Shown here: one piece after another, positions 1-10,117 of the stretch
Position numbering within the stretch: the first letter of the stretch is position 1
Layout: every line of letters starts with the position of its first letter
DNA from: Plantibacter flavus
Lineage (GTDB): Bacteria; Actinomycetota; Actinomycetes; Actinomycetales; Microbacteriaceae
Assembly: GCF_002024505.1 (NCBI RefSeq)
Contig: NZ_CP019402.1
Location: forward strand, 2,232,001-2,296,000
Direction: 5' to 3'
DNA length: 64,000 nucleotides
The notes under the pieces: model-generated
What the model saw: only the letters and a program-made list of their open reading frames with translations
The model's database searches: none
What the model was told of the DNA's origin: nothing
Program-made: the position numbers and the translations under genes

Positions 1-197
1 TGGGCGACCTGCTCGGCGTAGACGTCGCCGTTGCTGAGCGCGGACGCGAAGATCGTCGGGTTCGTCGTGACACCGACGACGTTGCGGTCGGCGATGAGCT
101 GCTCCAGCCCACCGGACTGGATGCGTCCGCGGGAGAGGTCGTCGAGCCAGATGCTGACGCCGGCGGCGGACAGCTGGGCGGTTGGGGTTTCAGTCAT
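1..197 (-). CDS. tal: Transaldolase, N-terminal part (cut by window start)
   Basis: Transaldolase moves a dihydroxyacetone unit between sugar phosphates in the non-oxidative pentose phosphate pathway, in the cytoplasm. Only the first 65 residues are in the window, beginning at the ATG at 197. The visible stretch contains SIWLDDLSR and GVTTNPTIF, the conserved N-terminal beta-strand motifs of the family. The catalytic lysine lies further on and cannot be checked. The gene starts 24 bases after the transketolase stop on the same strand, so the two pathway enzymes are probably co-transcribed. Identification rests on the motifs and the tkt neighbour. Confidence 0.93.
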   Translation of the reverse strand, partial: MTETPTAQLSAAGVSIWLDDLSRGRIQSGGLEQLIADRNVVGVTTNPTIFASALSNGDVYAEQVA

Positions 198-221
198 GTT
201 CTTCTGTCTCCTTCGCCCGGG

Positions 222-2312
222 CTACTTGCCGAGCGTCTCGTGTGCTGCGGAGACGACTGCCTCCGTGGTGATGCCGAACTCGCGGAACAGCGTCTTGTAG
301 TCGGCGGACGCACCGAAGTGCTCGATCGACACGGTCCGGCCGGCGTCGCCGACGATGCTCTTCCAGGTCAGCCCGAGACCCGCTTCGACGGAGACGCGTG
401 CGGTGACGGCCTTCGGGAGGACGGACTCGCGGTACTCGGCGGACTGCTCCTCGAACCACTCCAGTGCGGGCACCGAGACGACGCGGGCGTTGACGCCCTC
501 GCCGCGCAGGACCTCGCGGGCCTCGACGGCGAGCTGGAGCTCGGAGCCCGTCGCGATGAGGATGACGTCCGGCGTGCCGCCGGGCGCCTCGGCGAGGATG
601 TACGCACCCTTGGCGACGTTCGACGCTGCAGCGAAGGTCTCGCCGGTGGCGTCGCCCGTGCCGCGCTCGAACACCGGGATGTTCTGACGGGTCAGGGCGA
701 TGCCGGTCGGGCCGCCGCGACGCTTGAGGATCTCCAGCCAGGCGTAGGCCACCTCGTTCGCGTCACCCGGTCGCACGACGGCGAGGTTCGGGATGGCACG
801 GAGCGAGGCGAGCTGCTCGATCGGCTGGTGGGTGGGGCCGTCCTCACCGAGGGCGACGGAGTCGTGGGTCCATACGAAGATGGACGGCACGTTCATGAGT
901 GCGGCGAGACGGACGGCCGGACGCATGTAGTCGCTGAAGATGAGGAAGGTGCCACCGAACGCGCGGGTCGGGCCGTGCAGGACGATGCCGTTGAGGATCG
1001 CGGCCATGGCGTGCTCGCGGATGCCGAAGTGCAGGACGCGACCGTAGGGGTTCCCGGTCCACTCGTGGGTGGAGTGCTCGCTCGGGATGAACGACGCACC
1101 GCCCTCGATCGTCGTGTTGTTCGACTCGGCGAGGTCGGCGGAGCCGCCCCACAGCTCGGGGATGACCGGGCCGAGGGCGTTGAGTACCTTGCCGGATGCG
1201 GCGCGGGTCGAGACGTCCTTGCCGGCCTCGAACACGGGCAGCGCCGACTCGACACCCTCGGGGAGTTCGCCGGCCTCGAGACGCTCGAGCAGCGCAGCGC
1301 GCTCCGGGTTGGCCGCGGCCCAGGCGTCGAACGTCTGCTGCCACTCGGCACGTGCCTCGGCACCGCGGTCGATCGCCTTGCGGGTGTGCTCGATGACCTC
1401 GTCGGCGACGAAGAAGTTCTGCTCGGGGTCGAAGCCGAGCACCTCCTTGACGGCCGCGAGCTCCTCGGCGCCCAGCGCCGAACCGTGGATCTTGCCGGAG
1501 TTCTGCTTCTTGGGAGCCGGCCATCCGATGATGGTCTTCAGGATGATGAGCGACGGCTTGTCGGTCTCGGCCTTCGCCGCCTCGATCGCGTCGTTCAGCG
1601 CGTGGACGTCCTCGACGTACTCGCCGGTCTTCTTCCAGTCGACGACCTGGACGTGCCAGTGGTAGGCCTCGTAGCGGGCCTTGACGTCCTCGGTGAAGGC
1701 GATGTTGGTGTCGTCCTCGATCGAGATCTGGTTGGAGTCGTAGATCGCGATGAGGTTGCCGAGCTGCTGGTGACCGGCGAGCGAGGAGGCCTCGCTCGTG
1801 ACGCCTTCCTGCAGGTCGCCGTCGCCGGCGATGACGTAGACGAAGTGGTCGAACGGGCTCGTGCCGGCCTCGGCCTCGGGGTCGAACAGGCCACGCTCGA
1901 AGCGGGACGCGTACGCGAAGCCCACGGCGGAGGCGAGCCCCTGGCCGAGCGGACCGGTGGTGATCTCGACGCCGTCGGTGTGGCCGTACTCCGGGTGACC
2001 AGGCGTGAGCGAGCCCCAGGTGCGGAGCGCCTCGAGGTCGGAGAGTTCCAGACCGTAGCCGCCCAGGTAGAGCTGGACGTACTGGGTCAGCGAGCTGTGC
2101 CCCACCGACAGGACGAAGCGGTCGCGTCCGAGCCAGTCCTGGTCCTTCGGATCGCGTCGCATGACCTTCTGGAACAGCAGGTAGGCGGCGGGGGCGAGAC
2201 TCATCGCCGTTCCCGGGTGGCCGTTGCCGACCTTCTCCACCGCGTCGGCGGCGAGGATGCGCGCCGTGTCGACTGCTTTGCTGTCAATGCTTTCCCACTG
2301 CAGATCTGCCAC
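222..2312 (-). CDS. tkt: Transketolase
   Basis: Thiamine-diphosphate enzyme that transfers two-carbon units between sugar phosphates in the non-oxidative pentose phosphate pathway. From a GTG start at 2312 the protein has 696 residues, the usual length. GNGHPG (residues 29-34), GHTDGVEITTGPLGQG (about 110-124) and the thiamine-diphosphate motif GDGDLQEG (163-170) are visible. The frame stays open upstream to 2480, but that extension is arginine-rich and unlike the family; the GTG has a GAGAAGGG ribosome-binding site about 11 bases upstream and leads straight into the family's N terminus. It is upstream of tal in a probable two-gene unit. Confidence 0.96.
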   Translation of the reverse strand: MADLQWESIDSKAVDTARILAADAVEKVGNGHPGTAMSLAPAAYLLFQKVMRRDPKDQDWLGRDRFVLSVGHSSLTQYVQLYLGGYGLELSDLEALRTWGSLTPGHPEYGHTDGVEITTGPLGQGLASAVGFAYASRFERGLFDPEAEAGTSPFDHFVYVIAGDGDLQEGVTSEASSLAGHQQLGNLIAIYDSNQISIEDDTNIAFTEDVKARYEAYHWHVQVVDWKKTGEYVEDVHALNDAIEAAKAETDKPSLIILKTIIGWPAPKKQNSGKIHGSALGAEELAAVKEVLGFDPEQNFFVADEVIEHTRKAIDRGAEARAEWQQTFDAWAAANPERAALLERLEAGELPEGVESALPVFEAGKDVSTRAASGKVLNALGPVIPELWGGSADLAESNNTTIEGGASFIPSEHSTHEWTGNPYGRVLHFGIREHAMAAILNGIVLHGPTRAFGGTFLIFSDYMRPAVRLAALMNVPSIFVWTHDSVALGEDGPTHQPIEQLASLRAIPNLAVVRPGDANEVAYAWLEILKRRGGPTGIALTRQNIPVFERGTGDATGETFAAASNVAKGAYILAEAPGGTPDVILIATGSELQLAVEAREVLRGEGVNARVVSVPALEWFEEQSAEYRESVLPKAVTARVSVEAGLGLTWKSIVGDAGRTVSIEHFGASADYKTLFREFGITTEAVVSAAHETLGK

Positions 2313-2689
2313 TGAATACTGACCCTTCTCATCGGAACAGGAGGCCGACGAGCGGTCGAGCCTTCTTCTGTGCGTTCGCGGCCCACGTCGTCTTCGGCGT
2401 CCGAGCACACGACACCGCTCTTCGAACTGGGTGAAGGGGGGCGCACGCGTGCACAGTGGCTGGCGAGCACTTCCCAGCATAGCGAACCCCTGCAGCCGGG
2501 GGTCGATGTTCGACGAGCGCGAACACGCGACGTCACGGATCGTTGCAGCGCTTGCACGTCGGGCGTCACCTGGTGAGGGACCGTGCGCCTGCGCACCGTG
2601 AGTAGGGAGCCGCCTGCGCGTGTCGTAGAATCGTCTGCGGACCGCGCACCGGGCGAGCAGTGCGTGGTGAACCGAACGTTAGAGGAGCA
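2313..2689. other. Divergent intergenic region, tkt / ctaB
   Basis: A 377-base gap between two divergent genes. I see no supported gene or RNA. It must hold the promoters of both units. A -10-like TAGAAT lies at 2626-2631 on the plus strand, about 60 bases before ctaB, but no convincing -35 is visible. Confidence 0.5.
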
Positions 2690-3610
2690 ATGGACGTCGC
2701 TGTAGCAGAACGTGTGTCGAGCCCCAAGCTCGGTTTCCGACGCAAGGCGAAGGCGTACATCGCCCTGACCAAGCCGCGGGTCATGGAGCTGCTCCTCGTG
2801 ACGACGATCCCCGTCATGATCCTCGCGAAGGGCGGTCTGCCCGACTGGTGGCTCGTCATCGCGACCGTCATCGGTGGGTCCTTGAGCGCCGGCTCCGCAG
2901 CGGCGTTCAACTGCTACATCGACCGCGACATCGACGCGGTCATGGACCGCACGAAGAAGCGCCCCCTGGTGACCGGCGAGCTCACGCCGCGCGAGGCGCT
3001 CGTGTTCGCGTGGACGCTCGGCGTCGTCTCGACGGTCTGGCTCCTCGCCACCACCAACTGGCTCGCGGCCGCACTGTCCGTCGGCGCGATCCTCTTCTAC
3101 GTCTTCGTGTACACGCTGTGGCTGAAGCGACGCACCCAGCAGAACATCATCTGGGGTGGGATCGCGGGCTGCTTCCCCGTCGTCATCGGCTGGGCCGCCG
3201 TCACCGGTTCGCTCTCGTGGGCTCCGATCATCCTCTTCGCGGTCGTGTTCCTCTGGACGCCGCCGCACTACTGGCCGCTGTCCATGAAGTACCGCAGCGA
3301 CTACCAGGCCGTCGGCGTGCCGATGCTCGCCGTCGTCCGCGGTCGCGCGCAGGTCGGCCTCCAGGTCATCCTGTACGCGTGGGCGACGGTCGTCTGCTCG
3401 CTCCTGCTCATCCCGGTGGCCGACATGGGGCTGCTGTACAGCACCGTCGCCCTCCTGTCCGGCGGCTGGTTCGTCTACGAGACCCACCGTCTCTACAACC
3501 TCGCGATCCGTCACGAGCACGTCTCGCCGATGCGCGTCTTCCACGGGTCGATCACCTACCTGACCCTCCTGTTCCTCGCCGTCGGCATCGACCCGCTGCT
3601 CCCGTTCTGA
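2690..3610 (+). CDS. ctaB: Protoheme IX farnesyltransferase (heme O synthase)
   Basis: Integral membrane UbiA-family prenyltransferase that adds a farnesyl group to heme b to make heme O, the precursor of heme A for the aa3 oxidase. It has 306 residues from the ATG at 2690. The aspartate-rich substrate motif runs from N74 through D78, D80 and D82, and a second one lies in the loop with [13 protein letters not shown]. Several hydrophobic segments alternate with short loops. AGAGGAG ends only two bases before the ATG, a rather tight spacing; a GTG at 2660 in the same frame is less likely. Heme A synthase (ctaA) lies 2.6 kb downstream on the other strand. Confidence 0.95.
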   Translation: MDVAVAERVSSPKLGFRRKAKAYIALTKPRVMELLLVTTIPVMILAKGGLPDWWLVIATVIGGSLSAGSAAAFNCYIDRDIDAVMDRTKKRPLVTGELTPREALVFAWTLGVVSTVWLLATTNWLAAALSVGAILFYVFVYTLWLKRRTQQNIIWGGIAGCFPVVIGWAAVTGSLSWAPIILFAVVFLWTPPHYWPLSMKYRSDYQAVGVPMLAVVRGRAQVGLQVILYAWATVVCSLLLIPVADMGLLYSTVALLSGGWFVYETHRLYNLAIRHEHVSPMRVFHGSITYLTLLFLAVGIDPLLPF

Positions 3611-3614
3611 CCCG

Positions 3615-6164
3615 GTGGCTGACGCAGCGGAACGCGGCCGGCTGATCGCTGCGACGGGGGAGAGCCCCGACATCGTCTTCGACCGGTTCGTCTCCTGGGC
3701 CGAGGCCGGCGGACTCAGCCTGTACCCGGCACAGGAGGAGGCGCTCATCGGCATCGTCGACGGCGCCAACGTCATCCTCTCCACCCCGACGGGCACCGGC
3801 AAGAGCCTCGTCGCCGCCGGCGCACACTTCGCGGCGCTGAGCTCCGGTCGCCGCAGCTACTACACGGCCCCGATCAAGGCGCTCGTCAGCGAGAAGTTCT
3901 TCGCACTCGTCGAGATGTTCGGCGCTGAGAACGTCGGGATGGTCACCGGGGACTCCTCGGTGAACGCCGACGCGCCGATCGTCTGCTGCACCGCGGAGAT
4001 CGTCGCCAACCTGGCGCTCCGGCACGGCGAGGACGCCGGCATCGACCAGGTCGTGATGGACGAGTTCCACTTCTACGCCGACCCCGACCGCGGGTGGGCG
4101 TGGCAGGTGCCCCTCCTCACCCTCCCGGACACGCAGTTCGTCCTCATGTCCGCGACCCTCGGCGACGTCGGCGACCTCGCGCGCGACCTCGAGCGCCGGA
4201 CCGGCCGTGAGACCGCCATCGTGACCGGCGTCGAACGACCTGTGCCGCTCCATTTCTCCTACGCGACCACGCCGATCCACGAGACCGTGGAGGACCTCCT
4301 CCACACGGGACAGGCTCCGATCTACATCGTCCACTTCGCGCAGGCGGCGGCGCTCGAGCGGGCACAGGCCTTGACCAGCCTCAAGGTCGTCACCCGCGAG
4401 CAACGCGACGAGATCGCCGACGCCATCGGCGACTTCCGGTTCAGCACCGCGTTCGGCACGACGCTGTCCCGGCTCGTCCGCAGCGGGATCGGCGTGCACC
4501 ACGCCGGCATGCTGCCGAAGTACCGACGCCTCGTGGAGCAGCTGGCCCAACGTGGTCTCCTCCGCGTCATCTGCGGGACGGACACCCTCGGCGTCGGGAT
4601 CAACGTCCCGATCCGCACGGTCCTGTTCACGGCGCTCACGAAGTACGACGGCACGAAGATGCGCCAGGTGAACGCCCGGGAGTTCCACCAGATCGCCGGT
4701 CGTGCGGGTCGGGCCGGCTACGACACCGCGGGCACCGTCGTCGTCCAGGCTCCCGAGCACGAGACCGAGAACCTCAAGCTCATCGAGAAGGCCGGCGACG
4801 ACCCGAAGAAGCGCCGCAAGATCATCCGGAAGAAGGCGCCGGAGGGGTTCGTGTCCTGGGGGGAGCCGAGCTTCCAGCGCCTCGTCGCGGCCGAGCCTGA
4901 AACGCTGACCAGCCACATGCAGCTCACCCACGCGATGATGCTCAGCGTCATCGCACGCGGCGGCGACAGCTTCGGCACCATCCGCTCCCTCGTCTTCGAC
5001 AACCACGAGCCTCGGGCGAGACGCTTCGCCCTGGCCAGGCGGGCGCTCGAGATCTACCGCACCCTCCGCACGGCAGGGGTGATCACCCAGACGATCGACC
5101 CCGAGACGGGTGAGGTCGTCATCGGTCTCACGGTCGAACTGCAGCCGAACTTCGCGCTCAACGCTCCGCTGTCACCGTTCGCCCTCGCCGCGTTCGAGCT
5201 GTTGGACCCCGCGGAGCCCGGCTTCGCCCTCGACGTCATCTCGGTGGTCGAATCGACGCTCGACGATCCGCGCCAGATCGTCATGGCCCAGCAGCACCTC
5301 GCCAGAGGCGAGGCGGTGCAGGCGATGAAGGCCGAGGGGATCGAGTACGACCAGCGCATGGAGCTCCTCGAGGCGGTCACCCATCCGAGACCGCTGGCCG
5401 AACTCCTCGAGGCGGCGTTCACGAGCTACACCGCCGCGCAGCCGTGGGCACTCGACCTCGAGCTCCGCCCGAAGGCGGTCGTGCGCGACTTCATCGAGCG
5501 TGCACTGAACTTCAGCGAGTTCGTCTCGTTCTACAGTCTCTCGAGGTCCGAGGGACTCGTTCTGCGGTACCTCTCCGACGCCTTCCGGGCGATCCGACAG
5601 AGCGTGCCGGACGAGTTCAAGGACGAGGAGCTCCAGGACCTCATCGAGTGGCTCGGCGAACTCGTCCGACAGGTCGACTCGAGTCTGCTCGACGAGTGGG
5701 AGGAACTGTCCCACCCGGACCCCGAACGCCATGCGGAGGCGAGTCGGTCACTCCCGCCCACGCCACGGAGCGTCCTCGCCAACCGCCGGGCGTTCACCGT
5801 CCTCGTCCGGAACGAACTCTTCCGCCGGGTCCAGCTCGCGTCGCTGGAGCACTACGACGCGCTCGGCGAGCTCGACGCGTCGGCCGGATTCGACGCCGAC
5901 GCCTGGGCCGACGCCATGGATCCGTACTTCGAGGAGCACGGTGAACTCCCGACCGGTGCTGCAGCACGGAGCCCGGCGCTGCTGGTCGTCGACGACGAGG
6001 ACGAGCGCCCCGTGGGCGACACGGGCGGTGTCTGGCGGGTGCGTCAGGTGTTCGCCGATCCGGCCGGCGACCACGACTGGGGGATCAGCGCCGTCATCGA
6101 CCTCGACGCCTCCGACGAGACCGGGACCGCGGTCGTCCGGGTGACCGCGGTCGGGATGCTCTGA
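3615..6164 (+). CDS. Superfamily 2 DEAD/DEAH-box helicase with DUF3516-type C terminus
   Basis: Putative ATP-dependent RNA/DNA helicase of 849 residues. Motif I TPTGTGKS is at 57-64, motif II is the variant DEFH at 149-152, motif III appears as MSATLGD, and motif VI as QIAGRAGRAGYD. The roughly 450-residue C-terminal half has no nucleotide-binding motif and matches my memory of actinobacterial helicases ending in DUF3516; this could not be checked by a search. The GTG start is 4 bases after the ctaB stop, so translation is probably coupled to heme O synthase, although no functional link is known. Its true substrate is unknown. Confidence 0.85.
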   Translation: MADAAERGRLIAATGESPDIVFDRFVSWAEAGGLSLYPAQEEALIGIVDGANVILSTPTGTGKSLVAAGAHFAALSSGRRSYYTAPIKALVSEKFFALVEMFGAENVGMVTGDSSVNADAPIVCCTAEIVANLALRHGEDAGIDQVVMDEFHFYADPDRGWAWQVPLLTLPDTQFVLMSATLGDVGDLARDLERRTGRETAIVTGVERPVPLHFSYATTPIHETVEDLLHTGQAPIYIVHFAQAAALERAQALTSLKVVTREQRDEIADAIGDFRFSTAFGTTLSRLVRSGIGVHHAGMLPKYRRLVEQLAQRGLLRVICGTDTLGVGINVPIRTVLFTALTKYDGTKMRQVNAREFHQIAGRAGRAGYDTAGTVVVQAPEHETENLKLIEKAGDDPKKRRKIIRKKAPEGFVSWGEPSFQRLVAAEPETLTSHMQLTHAMMLSVIARGGDSFGTIRSLVFDNHEPRARRFALARRALEIYRTLRTAGVITQTIDPETGEVVIGLTVELQPNFALNAPLSPFALAAFELLDPAEPGFALDVISVVESTLDDPRQIVMAQQHLARGEAVQAMKAEGIEYDQRMELLEAVTHPRPLAELLEAAFTSYTAAQPWALDLELRPKAVVRDFIERALNFSEFVSFYSLSRSEGLVLRYLSDAFRAIRQSVPDEFKDEELQDLIEWLGELVRQVDSSLLDEWEELSHPDPERHAEASRSLPPTPRSVLANRRAFTVLVRNELFRRVQLASLEHYDALGELDASAGFDADAWADAMDPYFEEHGELPTGAAARSPALLVVDDEDERPVGDTGGVWRVRQVFADPAGDHDWGISAVIDLDASDETGTAVVRVTAVGML

Positions 6165-6198
6165 GTCATCAGCAGGCGCGCGGAGCCCTCAGCGGGAG

Positions 6199-6226
6199 AG
6201 CGTCTGAGCCATCAGCGGGAGACGCT
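6199..6226. terminator. Weak inverted repeat between convergent helicase and ctaA
   Basis: AGCGTCT at 6199-6205 pairs with AGACGCT at 6220-6226. The hairpin spans the ctaA stop codon. The nearby sequence holds a short imperfect direct repeat (TGAGTCATCAGC and TGAGCCATCAGC). There is no clear T tract, so terminator function is tentative. Confidence 0.3.
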
Positions 6227-7243
6227 GAGGGATGCCGACTCCTCGACGCGTGACGTGGTCCGGACCGGGATCCGCTGCTGCAGCACGACCCAGGTCATCG
6301 CGGCGACGAGCAACCCGGCGAGCACCATGTGCAGCCCCACGAGCACCTCGGGGAGTCCGAGGCGGGCCTGGGTGAGCCCCACGATGATCTGCACCACTTC
6401 GACCGCCAGCAGGGTCGAGACCGCGGTGCGCACCCCGCGCGACCCGCGGCGGGCGCCGAGCGCGATCACGCCGACGAGCAGCACGATGGTGCCGGCGAGC
6501 GTCGCGTAGGCGGGCCAGCTGTGGAGGTGCTGGAGGAACTCGGGGTCGAACCCGTTGCGCGGCGCCGGCACCTCCTTCGAGTTGTCGCCGGCGTGCGGGC
6601 CCGAGCCCGTCGTCAGGATGCCGAACACGACGGTGACGGCGACGAAGAGGCTCGTCAGGTGGACGACGCCGAGGTACCAGCCGGGCATGACCTTCACCGC
6701 GCCACGGGGACCGCGGTAGACCCGATGGACGAGCATCGTCGCGAGGGCGACCAGGACGATGGAGATGACGAAGTGCAGCCCGACCACGTACGGGTTCAGC
6801 CCGGTGAGGACCGTGATGCCGCCGAGGACCGCCTGCGCGGGGATCGACAGTCCCTGGAGCAGGGTCAGCCGGAAGAGGTCGGGGCGCTGCCGACGCATAC
6901 GGATCACCGCGAGGAACGCGGCGATCACGATGGCCGCGAGGACGAAGGTGAGGAGGCGGTTGCCGAACTCGATGAACCCGTGGATGCCCATCTCCGGTGT
7001 GTTGACGAAGGAGTCGTCCGTGCAGCGCGGCCACGTCGGGCATCCGAGCCCGGAGGCCGTCAGGCGGACGGCGCCCCCGGTCCCGATGAGGACGAGCTGG
7101 AAGGCGAAGGAGAGCCAGGCGACGACACGCACGCGCTTGTCGATCGTCGTCGGCAACCACTGCCAGAACCGGGTGGCACGCACCCGGTCGGGAAGGGACG
7201 GTGCCGGCGTCGGTCGACCGGCGGTCTTGGAGTGGTGTGACAC
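6212..7243 (-). CDS. ctaA: Heme A synthase (COX15/CtaA family)
   Basis: Membrane heme protein that oxidises the methyl group of heme O to give heme A for cytochrome aa3. It has 343 residues from a GTG at 7243, which follows GAAGGATC; an ATG at 7300 in frame would add 19 polar residues. About eight hydrophobic segments are visible. The first extracytoplasmic loop carries the cysteine pair C68 and C74 (CPTWPRC), and the heme-ligand region HGFIEFGNR follows with H88 and E92. The gene converges with the ctaB-helicase pair and is divergent from the SUF operon, whose Fe-S products the same respiratory chain uses. Confidence 0.94.
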   Translation of the reverse strand: MSHHSKTAGRPTPAPSLPDRVRATRFWQWLPTTIDKRVRVVAWLSFAFQLVLIGTGGAVRLTASGLGCPTWPRCTDDSFVNTPEMGIHGFIEFGNRLLTFVLAAIVIAAFLAVIRMRRQRPDLFRLTLLQGLSIPAQAVLGGITVLTGLNPYVVGLHFVISIVLVALATMLVHRVYRGPRGAVKVMPGWYLGVVHLTSLFVAVTVVFGILTTGSGPHAGDNSKEVPAPRNGFDPEFLQHLHSWPAYATLAGTIVLLVGVIALGARRGSRGVRTAVSTLLAVEVVQIIVGLTQARLGLPEVLVGLHMVLAGLLVAAMTWVVLQQRIPVRTTSRVEESASLSVSR

Positions 7244-7490
7244 GGGTCGATCCTTCGGTTCGCGGTGGCCACGGCTGCGGTATCCACCGTCCTCACCCAC
7301 AACCCACAGGAAGCTGTAGGATTATGAGGTTCACGGTGCGCGCGAGAAGCGCCATGGTTCATGAACATTGTAGGTTCGCGAAGAAGCCGCCCGCACATCC
7401 CCTCCCCAATCCGCTCCGATCAGGCGCGTGCCATGGGAGGGAATGACGACCTCCAGCCGGTGGTTGTCTCCAGGGAGGAAAGAGGGACAC
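7244..7490. promoter_or_regulatory. Divergent control region, ctaA / suf operon
   Basis: A 247-base gap that must contain the SUF operon promoter. Visible elements are a TAGGAT hexamer at 7317-7322, a TAGGTT at 7371-7376, and a perfect 10-bp palindrome GTTCATGAAC at 7357-7366 that could be an operator. sufB has a strong ribosome-binding site, GGGAGGAAAGAGGGA, just before its ATG. No sufR gene lies next to this region. Confidence 0.4.
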
Positions 7491-8909
7491 ATGTCAGACA
7501 TCCTGATCGATCGCCCGGAGCTCGCCGGACTCGGCCAATACGAGTTCGGATGGCACGACGGCGACGTCGCCGGCGCTTCAGCGCGCCGCGGCATCTCCAC
7601 CGAGGTCGTGGCCGACATCTCCGCGCTGAAGAGCGAACCGGAGTGGATGCTGCAGCGCCGCCTCAAGGCCCTGCAGCTGTTCGAACGCAAGCCCATGCCG
7701 ACGTGGGGCGCCGACCTCTCCGAGATCGACTTCGAGAACATCAAGTACTTCGTCCGGTCCACCGAGAAGCAGGCTCAGACCTGGGAGGACCTGCCGGACG
7801 ACATCAAGAACACCTACGAGAAGCTCGGCATCCCCGAGGCGGAGCGCCAGCGCCTCGTCTCCGGCGTCGCCGCGCAGTACGAGTCCGAGGTGGTCTACCA
7901 CCAGATCAACGAGGAGCTCGAGGCGCAGGGTGTCATCTTCATGGACACCGACACCGCGTTGCGCGAGCACCCCGAGTTCTTCGAGGAGTACTTCGGCACG
8001 GTCATCCCGTCCGGCGACAACAAGTTCGCCGCGCTGAACACCGCCGTATGGTCGGGTGGCTCCTTCGTCTACGTGCCGCCCGGCGTGCACGTCGAGATCC
8101 CGCTGCAGGCCTACTTCCGGATCAACACCGAGAACATGGGTCAGTTCGAGCGCACGCTGATCATCGCCGACGAGGGCAGCTACGTGCACTACATCGAGGG
8201 CTGCACCGCGCCGATCTACAAGTCGGACTCGCTGCACTCCGCGGTCGTCGAGATCATCGTCAAGAAGAACGCCCGCGTCCGCTACACGACGATCCAGAAC
8301 TGGTCGAACAACGTCTACAACCTGGTCACGAAGCGCGCCACGGCCGCTGAAGGAGCGACCATGGAGTGGATCGACGGCAACATCGGATCCAAGGTCACGA
8401 TGAAGTACCCGTCCATCTACCTCATGGGCGAGCACGCCAAGGGCGAGACCCTGTCCGTCGCCTTCGCCGGTCCCGGCCAGCACCAGGACGCCGGCGCGAA
8501 GATGATCCACATGGCTCCGTACACGCAGTCGTCAATCGTCTCCAAGTCGATCGCCCGAGGCGGCGGACGCGCGGGATACCGCGGCGAGGTCCGGGTGGAC
8601 GCCAACGCCCATCACTCGGCCAACACCGTGCGCTGCGACGCGCTCCTGGTCGACACCATCTCCCGGAGCGACACGTACCCGGCGATCGACATCCGCGTGG
8701 ACGACGTCCAGCTCGGACACGAGGCGACGGTGTCCAAGGTCAGCGAGGAGCAGCTCTTCTACCTCATGAGCCGCGGCATGCCGGAGGACGAGGCCATGGC
8801 GATGATCGTCCGCGGCTTCATCGAGCCGATCGCCCGCGAACTGCCCATGGAGTACGCACTCGAACTCAACAAGCTCATCGAGATGGGCATGGAAGGATCC
8901 GTCGGTTAA
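7491..8909 (+). CDS. sufB: Fe-S cluster scaffold subunit SufB
   Basis: Core scaffold of the SUF machinery, which builds Fe-S clusters on the SufBC2D complex in the cytoplasm. It has 472 residues, typical for SufB, from the ATG at 7491 preceded by a strong purine-rich ribosome-binding site. The C-terminal beta-helix region is recognisable, with [20 protein letters not shown] and the terminal pattern [17 protein letters not shown] shared with SufD. It is the first gene of sufB-sufD-Rieske-sufC-sufT, in which the first three junctions overlap or nearly touch. Confidence 0.96.
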   Translation: MSDILIDRPELAGLGQYEFGWHDGDVAGASARRGISTEVVADISALKSEPEWMLQRRLKALQLFERKPMPTWGADLSEIDFENIKYFVRSTEKQAQTWEDLPDDIKNTYEKLGIPEAERQRLVSGVAAQYESEVVYHQINEELEAQGVIFMDTDTALREHPEFFEEYFGTVIPSGDNKFAALNTAVWSGGSFVYVPPGVHVEIPLQAYFRINTENMGQFERTLIIADEGSYVHYIEGCTAPIYKSDSLHSAVVEIIVKKNARVRYTTIQNWSNNVYNLVTKRATAAEGATMEWIDGNIGSKVTMKYPSIYLMGEHAKGETLSVAFAGPGQHQDAGAKMIHMAPYTQSSIVSKSIARGGGRAGYRGEVRVDANAHHSANTVRCDALLVDTISRSDTYPAIDIRVDDVQLGHEATVSKVSEEQLFYLMSRGMPEDEAMAMIVRGFIEPIARELPMEYALELNKLIEMGMEGSVG

Positions 8910-10117
8910 TGACGACTGCAGCACCGACTCAGACCGAAGGACAGCACGGCATCACGGCACACAGCGACGGCGCAGGACGCGTCATCCCGGTGCAGACCCG
9001 TTCGGAGCGCTTCAGCTCCTATGATGTCGCCGACTTCTCAGCGGTGACGGGACGCGAGGCGGTCTGGAAGCTCAGCCCGGTCGCGCAGTTCACCGACCTC
9101 ACCGCGGGGGAGCTCGACGGCTCGCCCACCCCGATCACGCACGACGACGTCGACGGATTCAGCGTCGAGTGGATCAGTCGCGACGACGCGCGCGTCGGCT
9201 CCGCCGGCGTGCCGGAGGAGCGCGCCTCCGCGAACGCCTGGTCGAGCTTCGACCAGGCACTGGCGATCTCGGTCACGGGTGAGGAGTCCAAGACCCTGCG
9301 CCTCGAGCGGAGCGGACTCGGCGACGGCGCCCGCGCTGCGCACACCGTCATCACCGCCGCGCCGTTCAGCCGCGGCCTCGTCATCATCGAGAACGCGGGC
9401 GCCGCCCGCCTCACCGAGAACGTCGAGATCGTCGTCGGCGAGCAGGCCGACGTGACCGTCGTGACCGTGCAGTGGTGGGACGACGACGCCGTGCACCTCG
9501 CCAGCCACTTCGCGTCCATCGGTCGCGACGCCCACCTCAAGCACGTCGTGGTGTCGCTCGGCGGCAAGGTCGTCCGGGTGAACCCGACCCTGCACCTCGC
9601 CGGTCAGGGCTCGGACCTCGACTCGCTCGGCGTGTACTTCTCCGACGCGGGTCAGCACCTCGAGCAGCAGGTCTACATGCACCACGACGCACCGAACACC
9701 CGCGGGCGCGTGACCTACAAGGGCGCACTGCAGGGCGAGGGTGCGCGGTCCGTGTGGATCGGCGACGTCCTCATCAGCAACCGTGCCGTCGGCACCGACA
9801 GCTACGAGCAGAACCGCAACCTGGTCCTCTCCGACGGCACCCGTGCCGACTCCGTGCCGAACCTCGAGATCGAGACCGGCGACATCGCCGGTGCCGGTCA
9901 CGCGAGCGCGACCGGACGCTTCGACGACGAGCAGCTCTTCTACCTGCAGGCTCGAGGCATCCCTGAGGACGAGGCACGACGACTCGTCGTCCGCGGCTTC
10001 CTCGTGGAGATCATCCAGCAGATCGGTGACACCGAGCTGCAGGAGCGCCTCTCGGCGGCCATCGAGGCCGAACTGCTCGGCGCCGACGGACAGGGCACCG
10101 GCGGAGCGCAGCACTGA
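8909..10117 (+). CDS. sufD: Fe-S cluster assembly subunit SufD
   Basis: Partner of SufB in the SufBC2D scaffold. It has 402 residues from an ATG at 8909 that shares one base with the sufB stop (TAATG). The C-terminal half repeats the SufB-like pattern: HHDAPNTRGRVTYKGAL followed by DDEQLFYLQARGIPEDEARR. The first 40 residues are low in conservation, as is usual for SufD. The overlap implies translational coupling with SufB. Confidence 0.94.
   Translation: MTTAAPTQTEGQHGITAHSDGAGRVIPVQTRSERFSSYDVADFSAVTGREAVWKLSPVAQFTDLTAGELDGSPTPITHDDVDGFSVEWISRDDARVGSAGVPEERASANAWSSFDQALAISVTGEESKTLRLERSGLGDGARAAHTVITAAPFSRGLVIIENAGAARLTENVEIVVGEQADVTVVTVQWWDDDAVHLASHFASIGRDAHLKHVVVSLGGKVVRVNPTLHLAGQGSDLDSLGVYFSDAGQHLEQQVYMHHDAPNTRGRVTYKGALQGEGARSVWIGDVLISNRAVGTDSYEQNRNLVLSDGTRADSVPNLEIETGDIAGAGHASATGRFDDEQLFYLQARGIPEDEARRLVVRGFLVEIIQQIGDTELQERLSAAIEAELLGADGQGTGGAQH

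Noticed and set aside
240..2315. A 691-codon open frame on the plus strand opposite tkt
   Set aside because: It is antisense to transketolase, has no known motif and is rich in Arg, Gly, Asp and Leu, the usual product of GC-rich codon patterns read backwards.
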